NCBI RefSeq assembly: GCF_910591885.1
Contig: NW_025963552.1
Span: forward strand, 2,976,001 to 3,040,000
Direction: 5' to 3'
DNA from: Bombus terrestris
Taxonomy: Eukaryota; Arthropoda; Insecta; Hymenoptera; Apidae
Length of the DNA stretch: 64,000 nucleotides
Shown here: positions 1-8,198 of the stretch, one piece after another
Layout: every line of letters begins with the position of its first letter
Position numbering within the stretch: position 1 is the stretch's first letter
The notes under the pieces: model-generated
What the model was told of the DNA's origin: nothing
The model's database searches: none
The model's input: only the letters and a program-made list of their open reading frames with translations
Translations under genes and position numbers: made by a program

Positions 1-44
1 TAATGAACGCAAGATGGATTGGTTTTAGGTTACGCTATAGTTTT

Positions 45-65
45 CGAGCGAGCGCAGCGAGCGAG
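45..65 (+). repeat. Left arm of the GAGC fold-back inverted repeat
   Basis: A 21-base run built of GAGC/GCGA tetramers. It matches the reverse complement of 327-347 at 20 of 21 bases; the only mismatch is the central base at 55. Similarity continues outward imperfectly, because CTATAGTTTT upstream resembles the reverse complement of the sequence after the right arm. Subtype alleles sit here: AGCGAACG in E, CGGGCGC in G, and an inserted base giving CGAATCGAGCG in C. Present in every monomer. Confidence 0.93.
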
Positions 66-67
66 AG

Positions 68-73
68 ACGCGT
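68..73. other. Conserved ACGCGT (MluI) site, once per monomer
   Basis: The hexamer ACGCGT follows the left arm in nearly all units and should give a 419-bp ladder on digestion. Exceptions I noticed are GGCGCGT near 6780, ACTCGT near 45365 and ACGTGT near 62159. A regulatory role is not implied. Confidence 0.9.
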
Positions 74-185
74 AAAGGTGTGTCACAATCCAACGGTTTG
101 GCACATACTGACATTGAAACATTCGCACCAGCCCGAGGAGCCGGATGTCTTTATCATATTGCCTGCTGACAAATGTTTACAGTTT

Positions 186-199
186 GTGAATAGTTTCAC
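186..199. repeat. Small hairpin, 5-bp stem and 4-base loop
   Basis: GTGAA and TTCAC flank TAGT immediately before the 14-bp palindrome. Conserved in most units. Variants include GTGAGTAG near 19485 and 21161, GCGAATAG near 16549, 20321 and 21997, and GTCAATAG near 40445. These variants disturb the stem or loop and serve as private markers of duplicated blocks. Confidence 0.75.
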
Positions 200-201
200 A
201 T

Positions 202-215
202 AAATAGTACTATTT
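202..215. repeat. 14-bp perfect palindrome AAATAGTACTATTT
   Basis: Self-complementary over all 14 bases, with a ScaI site in the middle. It overlaps the TAA that ends the open frame. Perfect in most units; variants include TATTACC (2727 region), AAATGGTAC (20760, 22436) and TAGTAATAT (near 23695). It could extrude as a cruciform or bind a dimeric protein; neither is shown here. Confidence 0.88.
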
Positions 216-264
216 CCACATACTACAGGGCAATGTGATGTCCGATGTGGCTGACGAAATTAGG

Positions 265-271
265 TACTAAC
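265..271 (+). other. TACTAAC heptamer, present in almost every monomer
   Basis: Exact match to the classical intron branch-point consensus, in the context TTAGGTACTAACACG and followed about 20 bases later by GCAAGGTATATG. Rare variants are TATTAAC near 40105 and TAGTAAC near 41366. No intron-containing gene is recognisable, so this is most simply chance conservation within the repeat. Confidence 0.6.
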
Positions 272-278
272 ACGATAT

Positions 279-288
279 ATATGCATAT
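279..288. repeat. 10-bp palindrome ATATGCATAT
   Basis: Perfectly self-complementary, with an NsiI site, in an alternating AT tract just upstream of the long hairpin. It is lost in the 422-bp monomer class, where this stretch is rearranged. Confidence 0.85.
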
Positions 289-312
289 TGCAAGGTATAT
301 GTATACCTTGCA
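289..312. repeat. Long hairpin, 11-bp perfect stem with 2-base loop
   Basis: TGCAAGGTATA and its exact complement TATACCTTGCA flank the dinucleotide TG. In units whose tail reads CCTTGCAAATT the stem extends to 12 bp. It is the strongest local secondary structure in the monomer and is conserved in most copies; 23369 (TATATCTATACC), 24202 (GTGTATG) and the 44761 region (TACATTGC) are rare variants. The 422-bp class carries a different structure here. Confidence 0.9.
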
Positions 313-326
313 TATTGTGATCGATG

Positions 327-347
327 CTCGCTCGCTCCGCTCGCTCG
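327..347 (-). repeat. Right arm of the GAGC fold-back inverted repeat
   Basis: Inverted partner of 45-65, separated from it by about 261 bases within the monomer and by about 117 bases from the left arm of the next monomer (464-484). A single strand could therefore fold in two alternative registers along the array. A GCTTGCTCG allele occurs in the tails of subtype C units that precede F units. The arms may be remnants of a fold-back or terminal-inverted-repeat element, which is inference. Confidence 0.93.
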
Positions 348-1678
348 TAAAAATTTAGTCCAACCTCACATCCGATCCGACACGTTCGCAAATTCGAAAT
401 AAGTCGCCACCATATCGAATAATGAACGCAAGATGGATTGGTTTTAGGTTACGCTATAGTTTTCGAGCGAGCGCAGCGAGCGAGAGACGCGTAAAGGTGT
501 GTCACAATCCAACGGTTTGGCACATACTGACATTGAAACATTCGCACCAGCCCGAGGAGCCGGAAGTCTTTATCATATTGCCTACTGACAAATGTTTACA
601 GTTTGTGAATAGTTTCACATAAATAGTACTATTTCGACATACTACAGAGCAATGTGATGTCCGAAGTGGCTGACAAAATTAGGTACTAACACGATATATA
701 TGCATATTGCAAGGTATATGTATACCTTGCAAATTGTGATCGTTGCTCGCTCGCTCCGCTCGCTCGTAAAAATTTAGTCCAACCTCACATACGATCCGAC
801 ACGTTCGCAAATTCGAAATAAGTCGCCACCATATCGAATAATGAACGCAAGATGGATTGGTTTTAGGTTACGCTATAGTTTTCGAGCGAGCGCAGCGAGC
901 GAGAGACGCGTAAAGGTGTGTCACAATCCAACGGTTTGGCACATACTGACATTGAAACATTCGCACCAGCCCGAGGAGCCGGATGTCTTTATCATATTGC
1001 CTGCTGACAAATGTTTACAGTTTGTGAATAGTTTCACATAAATAGTACTATTTCCACATACTACAGGGCAATGTGATGTCCGATGTGGCTGACGAAATTA
1101 GGTACTAACACGATATATATGCATATTGCAAGGTATATGTATACCTTGCATATTGTGATCGATGCTCGCTCGCTCCGCTCGCTCGTAAAAATTTAGTCCA
1201 ACCTCACATCCGATCCGACACGTTCGCAAATTCGAAATAAGTCGCCACCATATCGAATAATGAACGCAAGATGGATTGGTTTTAGGTTACGCTATAGTTT
1301 TCGAGCGAGCGCAGCGAGCGAGAGACGCGTAAAGGTGTGTCACAATCCAACGGTTTGGCACATACTGACATTGAAACATTCGCACCAGCCCGAGGAGCCG
1401 GAAGTCTTTATCATATTGCCTACTGACAAATGTTTACAGTTTGTGAATAGTTTCACATAAATAGTACTATTTCGACATACTACAGTGCAATGTGATATCC
1501 GAAGTGGCTGACAAAATTAGGTACTAACACGATATATATGCATATTGCAAGGTATATGTATACCTTGCAAATTGTGATCGTTGCTCGCTCGCTCCGCTCG
1601 CTCGTAAAAATTTAGTCCAACCTCACATCCGATCCGACACGTTCGCAAATTCGAAATAAGTCGCCTTCATATCGAATG

Positions 1679-2095
1679 ACTAACGCAAGAGGGATTGGTT
1701 TTAGGTTAGGCTATAGTTTTCGAATCGAGCGCAGCGAGCGAGGGACGCGTAAAGGTGTATCACAATCTAACGGTTTGGCACATACGGACATTGAAACATT
1801 CGCACCAGCCAGAGGAGCCGGAAGTATTTATCCTATTGCCTGCTGACAAATGTTTACAGTTTGTGAATAGTTTCACATAAATAGTACTATTTCCACATAC
1901 TACAGTCCAATGTGATGTCCGAAGTGGCTAACAAAATTAGGTACTAACACGATATATATGCATATTGCAAGGTATATGTATACCTTGCGAATTGTGATCG
2001 TTGCTCGCTCGCTCCGCTCGCTCGTAAAAATTTAGTCCAACCTCACATCCGATCCGACACGTTCGCAAATTCGAAATAAGTCGCCACCATATCGA
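1679..2095 (+). repeat. Subtype C monomer (420-bp class, open frame broken)
   Basis: Representative of 17 C units, which start near 1679, 7971, 15107, 18880, 24745, 28935, 29775, 31872, 34812, 36068, 41102, 42780, 44456, 49912, 54112, 58308 and 61673. All share one extra base in the left arm (CGAATCGAGCG), GTGTATCACAATCTAAC, CAGCCAGAGG and GAAGTATTT or GAAATATTT. The insertion shifts the 66-codon frame. Ten of the units are directly followed by subtype F, forming a recurrent C-F pair. Confidence 0.88.
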
Positions 2096-2517
2096 ATGAC
2101 TAACGCAAGATGGATTGGGTTTAGGTTAGGCTACAGCTTTCGAGCGAGCGCAGCGAGCGAGAGACGCGTAAAGGTGTGTCACAATCCAACGGTTTGGCAC
2201 ATACTGACATTGAAACATTCGCACCAGCTCGAGGAGCCGGAAGTCTTTATCATATTGCCTACTGACAAATGTTTACAGTTTGTGAATAGTTTCACATAAA
2301 TAGTACTATTTCGACATACTACAGAGCAATGTGATGTCCGAAGTGGCTGACAAAATTAGGTACTAACACGATATATATGCATATTGCAAGGTATATGTAT
2401 ACCTTGCAAATTGTGATCGTTGCTCGCTCGCTCCGCTCGCTCGCAAAAATTTAGTCCAACCTCACATCCGAACCGACACGTTCGCAAATTCGAAATAAGT
2501 CGCCACCATATCGAATA
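2096..2517 (+). repeat. Subtype D monomer
   Basis: D units carry ATGACTAACGC, GGATTGGGTTTAGG, GGCTACAGC, CAGCTCGAGG and CCTACTGAC, with tail TTTCGACATACTACAG. Other clear examples begin at 3775, 4613, 5451, 8388, 9648, 13004, 16363, 18039, 20135, 21811, 23906, 26421, 28516, 32709, 37326, 39421, 41939, 43616, 47810 and 54947. Confidence 0.85.
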
Positions 2518-2939
2518 ATGAACGCAAGATGGATTGGTTTTAGGTTACGCTATAGTTTTCGAGCGAGCGCAGCGAACGAGAGACGCGTAAAGGTGTGTCA
2601 CAATCCCACGGTTTGGCACATACGGACATTGAAACATTCGCACCAGCCCGAGGAGCCGGAAGTCTTTATCCTATTGCCTGCTGACAAATGTTTACAGTTT
2701 GTGAATAGTTTCACATAAATAGTACTATTACCACATACTACAGTCCAATGTGATGTCCGAAGTGGCTGACAAAATTACGTACTAACACGAAATATATGCA
2801 AGGCAATATAAGGTATATGTATACCTTGCAAATTGTGATCGTTGCTCGCTCGCTCCGCTCGCTCGTAAAAATTTAGTCCAACCTCACATACGATCCGACA
2901 CGTTCGCAAATTCGAAATAAGTCGCCACCATATCGAATA
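2518..2939 (+). repeat. Subtype E monomer with 422-bp hairpin allele
   Basis: E units carry AGCGAACGAG in the left arm, CATACGGAC and TATCCTATTG. Here the hairpin segment reads GAAATATATGCAAGGCAAT followed by ATAAGG, three bases longer than usual, so the next unit begins 422 bases on. E' is a sub-variant with CCCACGTTTTGG, for example at 15947, 19719, 21395, 23490, 25586, 32293, 36910, 39005, 46556, 47394 and 54531. Confidence 0.85.
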
Positions 2940-3774
2940 ATGAACGCAAGATGGATTGGTTTTAGGTTACGCTATAGTTTTCGAGCGAGCGCAGCGAGCG
3001 AGAGACGCGTAAAGGTGTGTCACAATCCAACGGTTTGGCACATACTGACATTGAAACATTCGCACCAGCCCGAGGAGCCGGATGTCTTTATCATATTGCC
3101 TGCTGACAAATGTTTACAGTTTGTGAATAGTTTCACATAAATAGTACTATTTCCACATACTACAGGGCAATGTGATGTCCGATGTGGCTGACGAAATTAG
3201 GTACTAACACGATATATATGCATATTGCAAGGTATATGTATACCTTGCATATTGTGATCGATGCTCGCTCGCTCCGCTCGCTCGTAAAAATTTAGTCCAA
3301 CCTCACATCCGATCCGACACGTTCGCAAATTCGAAATAAGTCGCCACCATATCGAATAATGAACGCAAGATGGATTGGTTTTAGGTTACGCTATAGTTTT
3401 CGAGCGAGCGCAGCGAGCGAGAGACGCGTAAAGGTGTGTCACAATCCAACGGTTTGGCACATACTGACATTGAAACATTCGCACCAGCCCGAGGAGCCGG
3501 AAGTCTTTATCATATTGCCTACTGACAAATGTTTACAGTTTGTGAATAGTTTCACATAAATAGTACTATTTCGACATACTACAGTGCAATGTGATATCCG
3601 AAGTGGCTGACAAAATTAGGTACTAACACGATATATATGCATATTGCAAGGTATATGTATACCTTGCAAATTGTGATCGTTGCTCGCTCGCTCCGCTCGC
3701 TCGTAAAAATTTAGTCCAACCTCACATCCGATCCGACACGTTCGCAAATTCGAAATAAGCCGCCACCATATCGA

Positions 3775-6291
3775 ATGACTAACGCAAGATGGATTGGGTT
3801 TAGGTTAGGCTACAGCTTTCGAGCGAGCGCAGCGAGCGAGAGACGCGTAAAGGTGTGTCACAATCCAACGGTTTGGCACATACTGACATTGAAACATTCG
3901 CACCAGCTCGAGGAGCCGGAAGTCTTTATCATATTGCCTACTGACAAATGTTTACAGTTTGTGAATAGTTTCACATAAATAGTACTATTTCGACATACTA
4001 CAGTGCAATGTGATGTCCGAAGTGGCTGACAAAATTAGGTACTAACACGATATATATGCATATTGCAAGGTATATGTATACCTTGCAAATTGTGATCGTT
4101 GCTCGCTCGCTCCGCTCGCTCGTAAAAATTTAGTCCAACCTCACATCCGATCCGACACGTTCGCAAATTCGAAATAAGTCGCCACCATATCGAATAATGA
4201 ACGCAAGATGGATTAGTTTTAGGTTACGCTATAGTTTTCGAGCGAGCGCAGCGAACGAGAGACGCGTAAAGGTGTGTCACAATCCCACGGTTTGGCACAT
4301 ACGGACATTGAAACATTCGCACCAGCCCGAGGAGCCGGAAGTCTTTATCCTATTGCCTGCTGACAAATGTTTACAGTTTGTGAATAGTTTCACATAAATA
4401 GTACTATTTCCACATACTACAGTCCAATGTGATGTCCGAAGTGGCTAACAAAATTAGGTACTAACACGATATATATGCATATTGCAAGGTATATGTATAC
4501 CTTGCAAATTGTGATCGTTGCTCGCTCGCTCCGCTCGCTCGTAAAAATTTAGTCCAACCTCACATCCGATCCGACACGTTCGCAAATTCGAAATAAGTCG
4601 CCACCATATCGAATGACTAACGCAAGATGGATTGGGTTTAGGTTAGGCTACAGCTTTCGAGCGAGCGCAGCGAGCGAGAGACGCGTAAAGGTGTGTCACA
4701 ATCCAACGGTTTGGCACATACTGACATTGAAACATTCGCACCAGCTCGAGGAGCCGGAAGTCTTTATCATATTGCCTACTGACAAATGTTTACAGTTTGT
4801 GAATAGTTTCACATAAATAGTACTACTTCGACATACTACAGTGCAATGTGATGTCCGAAGTGGCTGACAAAATTAGGTACTAACACGATATATATGCATA
4901 TTGCAAGGTATATGTATACCTTGCAAATTGTGATCGTTGCTCGCTCGCTCCGCTCGCTCGTAAAAATTTAGTCCAACCTCACATCCGATCCGACACGTTC
5001 GCAAATTCGAAATAAGTCGCCACCATATCGAATAATGTACGCAAGATGGATTGGTTTTAGGTTACGCTATAGTTTTCGAGCGAGCGCAGCGAACGAGAGA
5101 CGCGTAAAGGTGTGTCACAATCCCACGGTTTGGCACATACGGACATTGAAACATTCGCACCAGCCCGAGGAGTCGGAAGTCTTTATCCTATTGCCTGCTG
5201 ACAAATGTTTACAGTTTGTGAATAGTTTCACATAAATAGTACTATTTCCACATACTACAGTCCAATGTGATGTCCGAAGTGGCTAACAAAATTAGGTACT
5301 AACACGATATATATGCATATTGCAAGGTATATGTATACCTTGCAAATTGTGATCGTTGCTCGCTCGCTCCGCTCGCTCGTAAAAATTTAGTCCAACCTCA
5401 CATCCGATCCGACACGTTCGCAAATTCGAAATAAGTCGCCACCATATCGAATGACTAACGCAAGATGGATTGGGTTTAGGTTAGGCTACAGCTTTCGAGC
5501 GAGCGCAGCGAGCGAGAGACGCGTAAAGGTGTGTCACAATCCAACGGTTTGGCACATTCTGACATTGAAACATTCGCACCAGCTCGAGGAGCCGGAAGTC
5601 TTTATCATATTGCCTACTGACAAATGTTTACAGTTTGTGAATAGTTTCACATAAATAGTACTATTTCGACATACTACAGTGCAATGTGATGTCCGAAGTG
5701 GCTGACAAAATTAGGTACTAACACGATATATATGCATATTGCAAGGTATATGTATACCTTGCAAATTGTGATCGTTGCTCGCTCGCTCCGCTCGCTCGTA
5801 AATATTTAGTCCAACCTCACATCCGATCCGACACGTTCGCAAATTCGAAATAAGTCGCCACCATATCGAATAATGAACGCAAGATGGATTGGTTTTAGGT
5901 TACGCTATAGTTTTCGAGCGAGCGCAGCGAACGAGAGACGCGTAAAGGTGTGTCACAATCCAACGGTTTGGCGCATACGGACATTGAAACATTCGCACCA
6001 GCCCGAGGAGCCGGAAGTCTTTATCCTATTGCCTGCTGACAAATGTTTACAGTTTGTGAATAGTTTCACATAAATAGTACTATTTCCACATACTACAGTC
6101 CAATGTGATGTCCGAAGTGGCTGACAAAGATAGGTACTAACACGAAATATATGCAAGGCAATATAAGGTATATGTATACCTTGCAAATTGTGATCGTTGC
6201 TCGCTCGCTCCGCTCGCTCGTAAAAATTTAGTCCAACCTCACATACGATCCGACACGTTCGCAAATTCGAAATAAGTTGCCTTCATATCGA
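3775..6291 (+). repeat. Array segment 2: three tandem D-E dimers, period 838 bp
   Basis: D units at 3775, 4613 and 5451 alternate with E units at 4197, 5035 and 5873. Each copy has its own changes (GGATTAGTT near 4210, ATGTACGC at 5035, CACATTCTGAC near 5553), showing divergence after amplification. The last E carries the GGCGCATACGG allele and the 422-bp hairpin. Confidence 0.88.
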
Positions 6292-8198
6292 ATGACTAAC
6301 GCAAGATGGATTGGGTTTAGGTTAGGCTACAGCTTTCGAGCGGGCGCAGCGAGCGAGAGACGCGTAAAGGTGTGTCACAATCCAACGGTTTGGCACATAC
6401 TGACATTGAAACATTCGCACCAGCCCGAGGAGCCGGATGTCTTTATCATATTGCCTGCTGACAAATGTTTACAGTTTGTGAATAGTTTCACATAAATAGT
6501 ACTATTTCCACATACTACAGGGCAATGTGATGTTCGAAGTGGCTGACGAAATTAGGTACTAACACGATATATATGCATATTGCAAGGTATATGTATACCT
6601 TGCATATTGTGATCGATGCTCGCTCGCTCCGCTCGCTCGTAAAAATTTAGTCCAACCTCACATCCGATCCGACACGTTCGCAAATTCGAAATAAGTCGCC
6701 ACCATATCGAATAATGAACGCAAGATGGATTGGTTTTAGGTTACGCTATAGTTTTCGAGCGAGCGCAGCAAACGAGAGGCGCGTAAAGGTGTGTCACAAT
6801 CCAACGGTTTGGCACATACGGACATTGAAACATTCGCACCAGCCCGAGGAGCCGGAAGTCTTTATCCTATTGCCTGCTGACAAATGTTTACAGTTTGTGA
6901 ATAGTTTCACATAAATAGTACTATTTCCACATACTACAGGGCAATGTGATGTCCGAAGTGGCTGACGAAATTAGGTACTAACACTATATATATGCATATT
7001 GCAAGGTATATGTATACCTTGCATATTGTGATCGATGCTCGCTCGCTCCGCTCGCTCGTAAAAATTTAGTCCAACCTCACATCCGATCCGACACGTTCGC
7101 AAATTCGAAATAAGTCGCCACCATATCGAATAATGAACGCAAGATGGATTGGTTTTAGGTTACGCTATAGTTTTCGAGCGAACGCAGCGAGCGAGAGACG
7201 CGTAAAGGTGTGTCACAATCCAACGGTTTGGCACACACTGACATTGAAACATTCGCACCAGCCCGAGGAGCCGGATGTCTTTATCATATTGCCTGCTGAC
7301 AGATGTTTACAGTTTGTGAATAGTTTCACATAAATAGTACTATTTCCACATACTACAGTGCAATGTGATGTCCGAAGTGGCTGACGAAATTAGGTACTAA
7401 CACGATATATATGCATATTGCAAGGTATATGTATACCTTGCATATTGTGATCGATGCTCGCTCGCTCCGCTCGCTCGTAAAAATTTAGTCCAACCTCACA
7501 TCCGATCCGACACGTTCGCAAATTCGAAATAAGTCGCCACCATATCGAATAATGAACGCAAGATGGATTGGTTTTAGGTTACGCTATAGTTTTCGAGCGA
7601 GCGCAGCGAACGAGAGACGCGTAAAGGTGTGTCACAATCCCACGGTTTGGCACATACGGACATTGAAACATTCGCACCAGCCCGAGGAGCCGGAAGTCTT
7701 TATCCTATTGCCTGCTGACAAATGTTTACAGTTTGTGAATAGTTTCACATAAATAGTACTATTACCACATACTACAGTCCAATGTGATGTCCGAAGTGGC
7801 TAACAAAATTAGGTACTAACACGATATATATGCATATTGCAAGGTATATGTATACCTTGCAAATTGTGATCGTTGCTCGCTCGCTCCGCTCGCTCGTAAA
7901 AATTTAGTCCAACCTCACATCCGATCCGACACGTTCGCAAATTCGAAATAAGTCGCCTTCATATCGAATGACTAACGCATGAGGGATTGGCTTTAGGTTA
8001 GGCTATAGTTTTCGAATCGAGCGCAGCGAGCGAGAGACGCGTAAAGGTGTATCACAATCTAACGGTTTGGCACATACGGACATTGAAACATTCGCACCAG
8101 CCAGAGGAGCCGGAAGTATTTATCCTATTGCCTGCTGACAAATGTTTACAGTTTGTGAATAGTTTCACATAAATAGTACTATTTCCACATACTACAGT
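6292..8198 (+). repeat. Array segment 3: order G-E-A-E-C
   Basis: G at 6292 is marked by a preceding AAGTTGCCTTC, ATGACTAACGC, GGATTGGG and CGGGCGCAGC. The E at 6714 has an A/G-like tail (CAGGGCAATG, CTGACGAAATT), so it is chimeric. The A-like unit at 7133 has CGAACGCAGC in its arm and a mixed tail. The segment ends inside a C unit. Confidence 0.8.

Larger units (their letters stand above)
3..203 (+). other. 66-codon open frame repeated in most monomers; probably non-coding
   Basis: An ATG-to-TAA frame of 66 codons (67 when the start is ATGACT, as at 2096) occurs in roughly 134 of 153 monomers. No domain, signal peptide or membrane segment is recognisable in the product. Evidence against coding: monomer length is not a multiple of three; about 17 copies carry a one-base insertion in the left arm and two carry stops; by hand count, subtype differences in the frame are about 14 replacement to 5 silent, close to what neutral change gives; and there are no clear introns or gene signals. 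Longer versions (about 72 codons, for example at 6277) exist only if TTG is accepted as a start. A transcribed micro-peptide cannot be excluded from sequence alone. Confidence 0.8.
3..421 (+). repeat. Reference monomer (subtype A), 419 bp
   Basis: First complete unit, used here for anatomy. In order it holds a 66-codon open frame (3-203) containing the left GAGC arm (45-65) and an MluI site (68-73); a hairpin (186-199); a 14-bp palindrome (202-215); a TACTAAC box (265-271); a 10-bp palindrome (279-288); a long hairpin (289-312); the right GAGC arm on the opposite strand (327-347); and a tail that reads through GTTCGCAAATTCGAA to the next unit. Subtype A is marked by GGATGTC near 142, CAGGGCAATG near 227, GATGTGGCTGACG near 243 and GATCGATG near 319. 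The first two bases of the window belong to the previous unit. Confidence 0.9.
1..3774 (+). repeat. Array segment 1: order A-B-A-B-C-D-E-A-B
   Basis: Nine monomers. The first four form two copies of an A-B dimer with period 838 bp. B differs from A by GGAAGTC, CCTACTGAC, TTTCGACATAC and a GATCGTTG tail. The A-B pair returns at 2940-3774. The two dimers differ mainly in the B tails (CAGAGCAATGTGATG near 647 against CAGTGCAATGTGATA near 1485), so they are not a single assembly copy. Confidence 0.85.

Noticed and set aside
45..65. G-quadruplex or triplex motif in the GAGC arm
   Set aside because: There are no runs of three or more G and no pure purine mirror repeat; the arm is interrupted by C at every fourth base.
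380..400. CENP-B box at GTTCGCAAATTCGAAAT in the monomer tail
   Set aside because: It has TTCG but lacks the required central A and the CGGG group; worse than the weak match near 131.
5953..6264. Minus-strand 103-codon open frame
   Set aside because: It is an antisense shadow across a monomer boundary and exists in only one unit because of local substitutions.
6277..6495. Longer 72-codon version of the repeated frame in G units
   Set aside because: It needs a TTG start created by the AAGTTGCC allele. In a eukaryotic satellite this is not a credible start.
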